NCBI RefSeq assembly: GCF_030867095.1
Contig: NC_081828.1
Location: 218,147,978-218,211,977 of the forward strand
Length of the DNA: 64,000 bases
Direction: 5' to 3'
Origin: Alligator mississippiensis
Taxonomy: Eukaryota; Chordata; Crocodylia; Alligatoridae
Part shown: piece by piece, positions 52,501 to 62,394 of the stretch
Layout: each line of letters starts with the position of its first letter
Numbering within the stretch: position 1 is the stretch's first letter
Translations under genes and position numbers: made by a program
Notes under the pieces: model-generated
The model's database searches: none
What the model was told of the DNA's origin: nothing
What the model saw: the letters and a program-made list of their open reading frames with translations, nothing else

Positions 52501-54489
52501 GAGACAGCAGGGAACAGATAACAGCCTGAGCAAGCAGCTCCTCTGGGCATCTATGGGCTCGTGACATCTACCCCAGCATAGGTCTGTTGCTGTGCTTTTC
52601 CCAGGGTAACTCTACTAAGCAACACCAGCATGGAGCAATGTGTCAGGATCATAAGAAAGCAGGGCTGGAAAGGACCTCCTCTAGTTCAGCCGCCTGCTCA
52701 TGGCAGGGTCATCCTTGACTAAACCGTCCCAGCCAACTGTTTGTCTAAACTGCTTTAGAAACATCCAGGGATGGAGACTCCACACCCTGAGCAGCCTGTC
52801 CCAGCGCTAAACCAGCTTGAAGAGGGAAATTCTTCTTACAAAGTGTTGCGTTTCACTCCTCCTTTACACTGGTGTAAACATTTGTGCGTCCAGACCCTCA
52901 GATACCGCAACGTTCAGGGTGGGAGGAGAATCCACACAGCATCGGGTGGAATTGTGGCAAAAGATGCTTGTGCGAAGGATGATCACAAGGGGGTTGAGAC
53001 TACGCTGTTCTCTTCCTCCCACCTTGCCAGATGTTGTGGGGAGGTATACTGCAGACATTAGAAACCGGAAATCAAAACTCTTGGTTAATTTTTAAGGCCA
53101 GAAGAGCATCTGGACTGACCTGTTACAGAACCAGCCGTTACCTTCCAGCTGTGCTAAGGTGGATTTTTGTGTTTGGCTAAAACTGACCTTCCAAAAAGGG
53201 GTCTGGCCTAGATTTGATGACCTCAAGATCACCCTCACTTCCCTTTCCTGGTTTCTGGCTGACTTGCAGTGGCAGGGTTGGGCCGGTCACTTGGTCCGTC
53301 CCAAGAAAGGGAGGGAAAGGCGTCCTCAGAAAGGTTATGCAGCTTGTGTGTATGCTGCGTGCAGGGATCCCTGACCGGACCGTGCGCAGGCAGGGGAGAT
53401 CACAGTTCTCAAGCATCTAAATGGCTCCTTTGCCCCGAGGATGTGTGGCGTCCTGTCCTGTCCTGTCCTGTCCGGAGGACAAAGTGCAAAGTATTCTGCG
53501 ACGGGTCTTGCCCTGTCCAGAAAGCCACGTTTCCAGCCTGTCTTGTGTCAGGGATGCTTTGGTGGGCAGTGACCTGGGAGGAGGTGTCAGGGCTAGCAAC
53601 AGCCCCCATGGGCTGCAGGGGATGAACGCGGGGCTCCGGCCCTGCCTTGGCCTTTCCCCAGCCGTACCGCTGCGACTCTGCTTCGTGGGACCCTGCTGTG
53701 GACTGGGACTGCCTCGGCCACTCCTGCAGCAGGGAGCTGGGGCTGAGAGTCTCTCTCTTTCTTCCGGCAGGCAACGGGCTCATGGTGAAGGCGGAGGAGA
53801 TGCGGCACCGCCAGGAGGCCCCGTGCGACCTGGGGCTGCCGCCGGGGACCTGCGGAGATGCCCTGTTCCCCGGCTCAGCCTACGCCAGCCAGGAGGCCCC
53901 GGGCTTGCCACCGGCTCCTCCTGCCGAATGCAGACTGGGTAAATCTCTCCCCTTGGCCAGTGGGACAAGCGAGTTCCCAGGCACCCCCGCCGCTCGGGGC
54001 ACAGGCGCGGCAGGGGTGGAGCGGCCGCACAGCTGCAACGAGTGCGGGAAGACCTTTAGCGTGAAGAAGAGCCTGCGCATCCACCAGCGGAGCCACGCCA
54101 AGGAGCGCCCCTACGAGTGCACAGAGTGCGGCAGGAGCTTCAATTGCCACTCGGGGCTGGTGCGGCACCAGATGATCCACCGCGGCGAGAGGCCCTACCA
54201 GTGCGGGGACTGCGGCAAGCGCTACAGCCGCAAGGAGCACCTGCAGAACCACCAGCGCCTGCACACGGGGGAGCGCCCCTTCCAGTGCGCCGCCTGCGGC
54301 AAGAGCTTCATCCGCAAGCAGAACCTCCTCAAGCACCAGCGCATCCACACGGGTGAGAGGCCGTATCAGTGCGGGGACTGTGGCCGCAGCTTCCGCTACA
54401 AGGAGTCCCTGAAGGACCATCGGCGGGTGCACGGCGCCGAGCCGGGGCCGCCCCGCAGTTTCCCGCAGGCCCTGGGCAGTGGGGACTAG
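46598..54489 (+). CDS. KRAB/DUF3669 C2H2 zinc-finger protein (gene B)
   Basis: A paralogue of gene A with the same exon plan. Coding exons: 46,598-46,621; 46,776-47,183; 47,576-47,702; 49,213-49,326; 50,408-50,518; 51,051-51,170; 53,771-54,489; the frame is 540 residues. Exon 1 reads MAEWAPAQ. Exon 2 carries an N-terminal extension ([13 protein letters not shown]) and DUF3669 with '[20 protein letters not shown]' and '[20 protein letters not shown]'. Exon 3 is the KRAB A box '[20 protein letters not shown]'. Exons 4-6 are phase-1 linkers; two carry IKQE SUMO-type motifs. Exon 7 has VKAE and five C2H2 fingers, from '[16 protein letters not shown]' to '[16 protein letters not shown]'. The first base pair of exon 2 is ambiguous because of a CAGGTGCAGGTGCAG run. 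In the KRAB box, LVK replaces the usual VML. Confidence 0.85.
49670..49765 (+). mobile_element. MIR-like SINE fragment in gene B intron 4
   Basis: 'gtcaggactcctgggttctt' and 'ttgttgctgactgtttggtc' follow the MIR core order. It is weakly preserved. Confidence 0.4.
50829..51015. mobile_element. hAT-type non-autonomous DNA transposon (187 bp)
   Basis: The ends CAGGGGAGGGCAA and TTGCCCGCCCTTG are inverted repeats matching at 11 of 13 positions. The flanks CACTAGAC (50,821-50,828) and CACTAACC (51,016-51,023) look like a decayed 8-bp target duplication, the hAT hallmark. It has no transposase. It lies in gene B intron 5, ending 35 bp before exon 6. Confidence 0.7.
52095..52245 (-). mobile_element. 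MIR SINE in gene B intron 6
   Basis: 'gtctgtagcagagttgggaa' and 'gatctcccgagtcccactt' are MIR core sequence in reverse complement; 'gaagagactgagccaggatc' precedes them. Confidence 0.65.
52650..52850 (-). mobile_element. CR1 LINE 3' fragment in gene B intron 6
   Basis: 'gctggaaaggacctcctcta' through 'catccagggatggagactcc' is diverged CR1 3' sequence in reverse complement. Confidence 0.75.
53450..53473. repeat. (CCTGT)n microsatellite
   Basis: Four to five tandem 'gtcct' units lie in gene B intron 6. Confidence 0.8.
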
Positions 54490-55035
54490 GCCCCCGGGGC
54501 TTCTCGGACTGGGGACTCGGCCGTGCGTTCAAAGGGAGCTCCTGGCGCCGGCAACGAAGCTCGTACCAAATACTCCCGCGAGGCTGCCAGGGCATTGGGA
54601 CCATCCTCGGTGGGACTCAGTGCGTGGGCTGACCCCCGCTCCTGGCTCCTCCTGTGCACACAGAAGAGCGGGCCCATGCCTGGGCTCCCCACTCCCATCC
54701 TGGGCTAGGCTGTGATGTCCAGCTCTGTTTTTAAAGCCTCCCCCGGACGCACTCCTGGGCTTTGGCCTCCTTTCTGGCCCCTGCTGCTTTCCTTTCCTTG
54801 CAGACAATCTCGTCACGGGGGCAGGAGAGTACTCTCCTCCGCAGCCCCTGCTGCCCAGAACAGCCTCTCCCCCTGCATTTTATTGCCTTTGGAAAGCCGA
54901 TGGATACTCTTTCATGGGTGACCCCTCGTTTCACACCCTCTCTGGCTGTTATTTTTACGCTCTGGTTCCCTCCCCGTGCAGTTACGCTCTGTAAGGTGTT
55001 TGGAGGTGTAGTTTTGTATGGAAGACGCAACACAA

Positions 55036-55041
55036 AATAAA
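55036..55041 (+). terminator. Polyadenylation signal of gene B
   Basis: AATAAA lies 547 bp after the gene B stop and is followed by GT-rich 'gttgtcttgggctgcactgg'-type sequence, a good cleavage-site context. Confidence 0.75.
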
Positions 55042-56129
55042 GTTGTCTTGGGCTGCACTGGTGTTGGGTGGTTCCTGCAGTGAGACCTGTGGCCCCGGGC
55101 TGGGAGTCCTGCAGGAGACCACTGCCAGCAGCGCGGCTGTCTGCTGCCTTTCGGGAAGGTGTAAATGAGAATCAGGCCCCCTTCCTCAGTCGTCACTTCG
55201 CCCTCCTCGTGGGCTTACTTCTGTCTCGGTGCACAGCCACCATGTCGCGCGGGGTGTGCGCATCTTCTGTCTGGCAGCAGCTTAGGGTGCTGCATGTCAG
55301 AAGTGTCAGCTGTCTTCATCCTTAATGCGAGCCCTGGGCAGCTCTGCCTGTAGGAGGGAGTTTTCCTGCACCGTGTTAGCAGCAGCCAGAGATGGCCTGA
55401 CACAGGCCTTGCCTTTGCAAGTGGGTTGCTTCTGTTGAATCAGGTCCTCCAGAGTTGTGCACCAGGGCAGGGGACCAGGGATTGTGTGGTGGCCCCGTGC
55501 CTTTCAAGGTTGCTCGCCACCCCTCGTTCGCCCGCTGAGCAGCCTAACAGGCTTTGTGGAAAGAACAGCCCTGTGCTTCTCCATCCCTCCTGCTCACAGC
55601 AGTATTTCCCCTTCCCCTTTCGTGATTAAGCCTGTGGCACTGAGCAGCCCCTTGTACGTAGCCCCTCTGTTCGGGGGTGAGCTGCACCCGCAGAGAGGCA
55701 GCAACGTGAGGGAGTTAGCTGGGGAAAAGCTGCAGCCTCGCAGAAGCAGGGAGCCCTGAGCACGCTTGGGCCGTGGGGCTGTGGGCTTGCAGGTGAGAAG
55801 CGTTAGCCCTAACGGCCCCTCTCCATCACTGCCAGCACAGGACTCTCAGCATCTCAGAACCGGCTTAAATGCTGCCTTTGTGTTTAGGACCTTGCTGTGG
55901 TCTGTGCTGAGTTGCACTGCCCGTGATGTTACCCGGCTGCTTTGGCCTCTAGTACACCGCACGAAGCTCCCCTCATTTGGAGTCCTTGCTAAAGCCCTTC
56001 CAGCTATCCTAGTCGTGCAGCTTTCCTTTTTGCCTGGCGCTTGGCTTTGAGATCCCTTCTCCGTGGCGGGTGCTCAGTGGCCGCTCGGGGATTGTAACCT
56101 GCCCCTGTGATGTCCTTTTCCATGAACAG
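55042..56129. other. Gap between genes B and C, no DUF3669 or KRAB exon
   Basis: I searched all frames by eye for SLWTVVA-, RRLENMENL- and VTFDDVAVYFS-like motifs and found none. No CpG island like those of genes A and B is seen. Confidence 0.55.
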
Positions 56130-58983
56130 ATGGTGCCATCCCCAAGCCTTGTCTCCTGCCCTGGACGGAAAGCAGGGAAGAGCCGCGTGTCGGGGACCGG
56201 GGGGGCTTAGCAGAGAGAGAGACAGAGAACACTGCACGACCCAGAACAGGTCAGTAATTGCTTCACCAGCTTCGATTCAGGGAGAGTGTTAGCCCAGAGG
56301 AGGAGGGTGGTGCAGTCATTAAGGCATCAGGCTGGGACTCCAGAGACCCAAGTTTGTTGCTGACTCTGCCACAGACTCCCTGTGTGACCCCAGGCAAGTC
56401 CCTTAGTCTCCTCGTACTGCATTTGTCTGTGAATCCTTGGCCTTCCTTACTGCTTACCCTGCATGGCGAGGGTGTCTGTGAGGAGTCAAGCAGACAAGGC
56501 TGCCCCATTACAGGCTGCTGCTTAGGACTGCCAGTAATGACCTCTCCACGCTCCGACCTTCCCACCTGATGTCGGTGCTGCACCGCGGGGCTCGGTGCGC
56601 GTCTACGTGGACCAGCTGGCAAGACGAAGGCTGCGGGACTTGGAGCTGCTGCTGCTTTCATAGTCTCTGTGGGGAGCTTTGCAATGTCGTTTTCTCTCCC
56701 ACGACCAGACCCTCTGATTTCCATAGCCGGCGTCCCGTCCCAGAGAGAGCCAGGGGAGGAGGAACGTGCCGGGAATCCACAGCACCCGCAGGAACGGGAT
56801 GTGTCGGCTCTTGGTGCCGGTGAGTGGCGGCTGGGTGGCAGTCGTGGGGAGATTTGGGTTCCAGGTTTGGTTCTGCTACAGGCTGATCCACGTGGCCCCA
56901 GGCACGTGGCGTCATAGATGAATTTTCTTCTGTGTCGCTTGTGGGCCAGCCTCTGGGGTACATCTGTGCTGCTGGGACGGGGGCTCATGCGCTTGCAGCT
57001 TGAGGGGGCGTCCCGGGAAGCTGCGTTGGGACTCGGGCGGCCGGCTCGCTCTGTGCTGCTGCGGCTAGGCTGTCGCCAGCCCCAGAGTCGGCTGCCTGGG
57101 GTATTTCTGTGCTGCGCGGCCCTCACCGTCGCGAGAACAGGCCCTTGGTCTCTGCGTGCCGTGGCTTGTTGTCTGGGAAGTGGGGGTTGCTAGAGGGTCG
57201 TATTGCCATGTTGCTTCTGCCAGCTGAGCTCACTGCACCTTTCCAGGGCTCCCCCATTTCACCCTCACCTCCCTGTGCCAAGGGTCCTTGGAGGGACCCT
57301 CCATCACTTCCCACCCCTTCATCATGCTTCTCTGCACTCTTGCCCTCTCTGCTTGTCCAGACCTGGCCTCTGCCATCCTTTCCCCCTTCTCCAGCCCCGC
57401 GCTCCCCTCCCTCCACACCTGCATTTGGACGTCTGTCTTTGGCCCTGCAAACTACAGGGAGCATGGGGCGAGCTAAGGCGCGGGGGCTGCCGTGCAGACA
57501 GGTGTTAATAGGGCCTGCCACCTGGGCCGTTACCCATTTTAGACCCGCTTGCATTGGCTGACTGCCGACTGCTCGTCTTCCCTCTTCCTCCTTTTTGGTT
57601 TTTGTTTCTTTCCTCATTTCCCCCCCAAATCTTTGAGGGTCTGCCAGGAGTCTGGGAACCGGCAGGGCACGGTTGGGTTAGACGGAGCCGGGCCCCTGAG
57701 TTGAGGTGTGACCCCGACCCCGTGCATGGCCAGTTGCGTGCTCCCCTTCCTCAGCTTCGTCTGTGGTTGTGGAGGCTGTCTCTGCCCCCTGGCACGGCGG
57801 AGCTCTTGGGTGCAGGGATGTGTCTTTGGGTTGGCGCAGCACCCAGCGCGGTGGGGTCCTGGTCTGGTCCACGACCCGTGGACGCTCGTGTAATGTGAAC
57901 CAGTGCTTGGCTGCACTAGGAGGGAGGACCGCTGTGTCTGTGTCTCCCGTTCCCACGATGGCACCCGCTCCCTGCTGAAGCCTTCGCTGTTGAGAAACGG
58001 CCCCCCGGCCGAGAGCCAGCGAGCGAGTCTGCGTGCGAGGTCCTTCCCCCTGGTGTGACGGGGGTCTGGATTCTCTCTCTGTTCCAGGAGGCCCGGAGGT
58101 CGTGGTCAAAGTCGAGGAGCAGAGTCCTGATGAGCGTCCGGCGGGCAACGAGCAGGCTGGGGTGCCGTCCGGAGAGACGGCTTCCCGCAGCCTGCAGGGC
58201 AGAGAGGCCGGTGATCGCCTGGCGCCCGAGGATCGAGGTGAATCCCTTCAGCGTCCGGTCCTACCCCCACGGCCAGCAGACCCGAAAACCTCGCGGGGGG
58301 CTGAACCGGGGCCCGTGGGCACCTCGTGGAGCTGCGGTGACGCGGGGGAGCCACGTCCTTCTGCTCCGGCGGCGTCAGCGCCCCCAGCTGGGAAGCCGCC
58401 GGCTTGCACCCAGTGTGGCAAGTCCACGCCGCTCCTGCACCAGAGCCCCCACGGCCCGGCGAAGCCCCACCAGTGCTCCCAGTGCAGCCAGAGCTTCCAC
58501 CACTCGTCCCGGCTCAACTCGCACTCCCGCGCCCACAGCGGGGAGCGCCCCTACACCTGCGCCCAGTGCGGCAAGGGCTACGGGCGGAAGGAGCACCTGC
58601 AGAACCACCAGCGCCTGCACACGGGCGAGCGCCCCTTCCCGTGCGCCCAGTGCGGCAAGCGCTACAGCCGCAAGGAGTATCTGCAGAACCACCAGCGCCT
58701 GCACACGGGCGAGCGCCCCTACGTGTGCCCCGCGTGTGGCAAGAGCTTCATCTGCAAGCAGAGCCTCCTCAAGCACCAGCGCGTGCAGTGCGGCGAGCGC
58801 CCCTACCAGTGCGGGGACTGCGGCCGCAGCTTCCGCTACAAGGAGTCCCTCAAGGAGCACCAGCGGGAGCACGGCGCTCAGCCGCGGGAGCATGGCACTC
58901 AGCCGCGGCAGCCGGCGCCCAGCCCGGGGCGGGGGTCAGAGGCTGAAGTGGTGTGCGTGAAAGTGGAGCTGGAGGATGAATGA
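56130..58983 (+). CDS. C2H2 zinc-finger gene C, 3' module only
   Basis: Three exons with gene-family splice sites: 56,130-56,249 ('DGAIPKPCLLPW', matching the DYAISKPD-type linker), 56,709-56,819 ('DPLISIAGVPSQREPGEEE') and 58,088-58,983. All are entered in phase 1 after a G, as in A and B. The last exon has VKVE near both its start and its C-terminus ('VVCVKVELEDE'), a degenerate first finger, then five fingers from 'HQCSQCSQSFHHSSRL' to '[16 protein letters not shown]'. The fourth finger ends HQRVQC in place of HxxxH. No DUF3669 or KRAB exon occurs between gene B and here. It may be a truncated duplicate, or alternative 3' exons spliced to gene B's 5' exons. The fingers resemble gene B's closely. 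Confidence 0.75.
56300..56425 (+). mobile_element. MIR SINE in gene C
   Basis: 'gtggtgcagtcattaaggca', 'ctgactctgccacagactcc' and 'tgtgtgaccccaggcaagtc' follow the MIR consensus from the A-box region through the core. It is an old tRNA-derived SINE. Confidence 0.8.
56835..56905 (+). mobile_element. Possible MIR fragment
   Basis: 'atttgggttccaggtttggt' and 'tggccccaggcacgtggc' resemble the MIR core. It is short and uncertain. Confidence 0.3.
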
Positions 58984-59069
58984 CGATGGCAGCCCGCTCC
59001 GTGTCTCTCCTCCTCCCGTGCTGCTCTTTCCTCCTCGATTTCGGGGTGTGTGGGAGGCCGGACAGATGC

Positions 59070-59075
59070 AATAAA
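59070..59075 (+). terminator. Polyadenylation signal of gene C
   Basis: AATAAA lies 87 bp after the gene C stop, followed by 'gccgtgttcagttctg'. It suggests gene C's last exon is, or recently was, used. Confidence 0.75.
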
Positions 59076-59169
59076 GCCGTGTTCAGTTCTGCCGGGCTGA
59101 GGGTTTTCTTCGCGTTTGCCCTCGTGGGGTGCTCGGTGTGAGGCCAGGGCGTGATGCTGCTGCGTGTGC

Positions 59170-59715
59170 CGGCAGCCATTTTGTTTCTGTGGCTGCTCCT
59201 GCTCTGCCCTCCCGCTGCTTGACGGGCTGGCCGCCATTTTGTTTCTGTCGCTGCTTCTACTTCTGTCTTTCCACTGATGAGGGACCAGCCGCCATTTTGT
59301 TTCTGTGGCTTCTCCGACTCTGTGTTTCCTCTAAGGAGGGGCTGGTTGCCATTTTGTTTCTGTGGCTTCTTCTACTCCGTCATTCCCCTGGTGGAGGGTC
59401 TAGCGGCCATTTTGTCTCTGTGGCTTCTACTCTGTCCTCCCACTGGTTGAGGGACCAGCCGCCATTTTGTTTCTGTGGCTTCTTCTACTCCGTCATTCCC
59501 CTGGTGGAGGGTCTAGCGGCCATTTTGTCTCTGTGGCTTCTTCTACTCTGTCCTCCCACTGCTTGAGGCTGTGGCCGCCATTTTGTCTCTGTGGCTTCTG
59601 CTCTGTCATTCCCGTGGTGGAGGGTCTAGTGGCCATTTTGTCTCCGTGGCTCTTCCTACTCAGCCATTCCTGTGGTGGAGGGACCAGCTGCCATTTTGTC
59701 TCTGTGGCTTTGCCC
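59170..59715. repeat. 58-bp minisatellite with YY1-like motifs (10 units)
   Basis: Ten units of about 53-60 bp occur, each with 'gccattttgt' followed by 'tctgtggct' and a pyrimidine-rich stretch. Motif starts are near 59,174, 59,230, 59,290, 59,348, 59,406, 59,459, 59,518, 59,576, 59,631 and 59,689. Several read GCCGCCATTTTG, the reverse complement of the YY1 consensus AANATGGCGGC. It begins about 95 bp after the gene C polyA signal. Confidence 0.9.
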
Positions 59716-60129
59716 ATGGGTGGGCGGGTGGGGTTTTGGGGCTGGCCACCATTGTACCCATGGGGCTTCGGGCTTGGGCATGCGCCACAGGGGCTGGGCT
59801 TCAGGGGGCTGATCCCTGCGGGTAGCTGGCCCACGTGGGTTTTGTGGCGGGAGAGCAGCTAAAATCATCCATTTTGGGGTTTAAACCCCAGGGGCTTGAT
59901 TTGCAGGGGTGGTCAGCACCCACAACCCCTGCACTCTTGCATGCACCCCAGGCGAGCGCATAAGTTGCACTTGAATTAACGACCGGCACCAACAGGGTTG
60001 TGTTTGACCTGATGGATGTGATTATTGCCTCCCTTCGGTGTGGATCGGGCTGCGGTCAGGCAGCTCCTAGCGCTCCTGCACCATCGACCGGTGGCTCGGA
60101 CGTCTCTACTGTCGCTCGTCCCGTGCCAC
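59716..60129. other. Intergenic, nothing recognised
   Basis: Mixed-composition sequence between the first minisatellite and a CR1 scrap. No gene. Confidence 0.4.
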
Positions 60130-60212
60130 AGGCTGCAAAAAATAGGATTGTTTAGTCTGGAAAACAGAAAACACAGTGGGGAGGTTTGATAGCCGCCTTC
60201 AAATACCCGGAT
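60130..60212 (+). mobile_element. CR1 LINE scrap
   Basis: 'ggattgtttagtctggaaaa' and 'ggtttgatagccgccttcaa' match the late CR1 RT region, also seen at 63,050-63,090. Confidence 0.6.
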
Positions 60213-60330
60213 GGTGTCAATCTGGACCTGGAGTACAGATGATGTCTTTTATTAGACCAATGAGTTTTTTTGCAAAAAAAATTCTTTTAATTGCAAACTT
60301 TCGGGCACAAATACCCTTCCTCAGGCATCG
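60213..60330. repeat. Dispersed repeat fragment (TTTTATTAGACCA family)
   Basis: 'gatgtcttttattagaccaa' and 'gcaaactttcgggcacaaat' belong to a family also present near 6,520 and 10,440. It is common in reptile genomes as I remember; the class is not assigned. Confidence 0.5.
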
Positions 60331-60910
60331 GGGAAAAGATTGTAAAAGTTGTCCTGGGTAGAAATGACAGTTCGTATTTCCTAGGAGTTCACAGAGGAGT
60401 CCGTAGATGGCAAACTGCTCCGGGCAGGCGGTTCATAGCTGGTCTGGAGCCTCTCGCCTCCTGAAAGGCAGTGTCTGACCCTGCTGCCTGGGGAGAGCTG
60501 CTGGTGACAAAGCCCCTTCCCTGTTCTCCACGCTCTGTCCCGCGGCTGCTGCTTCTGGTGCGTGGGAAGCAATGCACGATCAGGATGGTCTGTCTCTTCC
60601 CAGGCTCAGCCCGTGGATGTAGTGGGTCTGCGTGTGTCCTCATGTGGACTCAGAGGTAAGAGTGGGAGGGAAAAGTGCTGCCCACCCCAATAATTTCACC
60701 CCGGCAAGAGTATACCAACCAACAGCCCTCCCGACAGATACGTCGATGTGTCTTCTGCCCGCCATGGCTCTCCTGGTGACTCCGGATCCAATTCAGGGAT
60801 GTAGGAGCTGTTGGGTCTTCTCCCCATGTGCATTTGCATGTACCTTGCTGGGAAAGCCGGTCTTGTGCTCGGTGCCAGGAAGGGGTTTTTCCCCAGGGAG
60901 TGCTTTTGGT
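60331..60910. other. Intergenic, nothing recognised
   Basis: No gene or repeat is recognised before the minisatellite. Confidence 0.4.
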
Positions 60911-61805
60911 GCAGGTGCAGTTGTCCCAGTTTGCACCTCTTGCTATGCACCTCGGTGCAGGTGCAGTTGTCCCAATTTGCACCTCTTGTTACGCACCTCG
61001 GTGCAGTTGTCCCAATTTGCACCTCTTGCTATGCACCTCGGTGCAGGTGCAGTTGTCCCAATTTGCACCTCTTGTTACGCACCTCGGTGCAGGTGCAGTT
61101 GTCCCAATTTGCACCTCTTGCTATGCACCTCAGTGCAGGTGCAGTTGTCCCAGTTTGCACCTCTTGTTACGCACCTCGGTGCAGGTGCAGTTGTCCCAAT
61201 TTGCACCTCTTGCTATGCACCTCGGTGCAGGTGCAGTTGTCCCAATTTGCACCTCTTGTTACGCACCTCGGTGCAGGTGCAGTTGTCCCAATTTGCACCT
61301 CTTGCTATGCACCTCGGTGCAGGTGCAGTTGTCCCAATTTGCACCTCTTGCTATGCACCTCGGTGCAGGTGCAGTTGTCCCAATTTGCACCTCTTGCTAT
61401 GCACCTCGGTGCAGGTGCAGTTGTCCCAATTTGCACCTCTTGCTATGCACCTCGGTGCAGGTGCAGTTGTCCCAATTTGCACCTCTTGTTACGCACCTCG
61501 GTGCAGTTGTCCCAATTTGCACCTCTTGCTATGCACCTCGGTGCAGGTGCAGTTGTCCCAATTTGCACCTCTTGTTACGCACCTCGGTGCAGGTGCAGTT
61601 GTCCCAATTTGCACCTCTTGCTATGCACCTCGGTGCAGGTGCAGTTGTCCCAATTTGCACCTCTTGCTATGCACCTCGGTGCAGGTGCAGTTGTCCCAAT
61701 TTGCACCTCTTGCTATGCACCTCGGTGCAGGTGCAGTTGTCCCAATTTGCACCTCTTGCTATGCACCTCGGTGCAGGTGCAGTTGTCCCAATTTGCACCT
61801 CTTGG
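60911..61805. repeat. 46-bp minisatellite, about 20 units
   Basis: The unit is GTGCAGGTGCAG, then TTGTCCCAATTTGCACC, then TCTTG, then CTATGCACCTCG or TTACGCACCTCG. There are about 20 units, two of them 40 bp because one GTGCAG is missing (after 61,000 and 61,500). The unit contains an imperfect hairpin (AGGTGCAGTTG against CAATTTGCACCT). Because 46 is not a multiple of 3 and the unit has no stop, all three + frames stay open across the array. Confidence 0.97.
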
Positions 61806-61926
61806 GTGGGTTCCTTGGGGAGCAGCTGGGAGAAGCCTTTTTTCTCAGTCGTGGTTCTGGCGCTGCATTTCTTGCCTGGTTTCGGTGCTGCTTCTCATTT
61901 GTAAGCCAAGGAAATGCAGTCTAGAT

Positions 61927-62241
61927 CAGTAGTTCTTAACCTTTTTTAGACTCAAGGCATGCCTCCTTAGACCGCAGATCCCCCTTGGAAAACGTCAGAT
62001 CTTAGCTTTCACTCCTATTTTGAGTATGGAAAAATACTTGAGCAATATTGTGTTGCAAAGAACTCAGCAAGCCCGCAGCAGGGCAGAGTGCTTGTGACGC
62101 TCTGGATTCCTATTGGAAATCTCTGGGTTTGTTGTGTGAATCCCGTGTTGGTGTTTGCATACCTAACGTCTAATATTGCACAGCATCTCATGGATCCTTA
62201 AAAGGATCTTGCAGTGAACCAGGGTGCCATGGGAATCACCA
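61927..62241. mobile_element. hAT-type non-autonomous DNA transposon (315 bp)
   Basis: It starts 'cagtagttcttaacc' (hAT/Charlie-like CAGTGGTTCTCAA end) and is flanked by the identical 8-bp duplication GTCTAGAT at 61,919-61,926 and 62,242-62,249. The right terminus is more decayed. It has no transposase. Confidence 0.75.
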
Positions 62242-62394
62242 GTCTAGATCAGCAGCCAGAAACCTTTTCAAGCCGCAGGGCAGAACAGCATGGCTGCAGT
62301 CCAACAAGGGCTAGGTGTCTTCTGCGGTGTAGCAGACAAAAGTACCAAGGTGGATACACAACTGGTTGGATCATTGTGCTCAATGAATAGTCAT

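Noticed and set aside
59170-61805. CRISPR array
   Set aside because: The units are true tandem repeats without unique spacers, and the genome is vertebrate.
60632-61932. Three overlapping + frames of 358-430 codons with Cys-rich repeats
   Set aside because: All three frames are open only because a stop-free 46-bp minisatellite is read in rotation; there is no splice, start or domain support.
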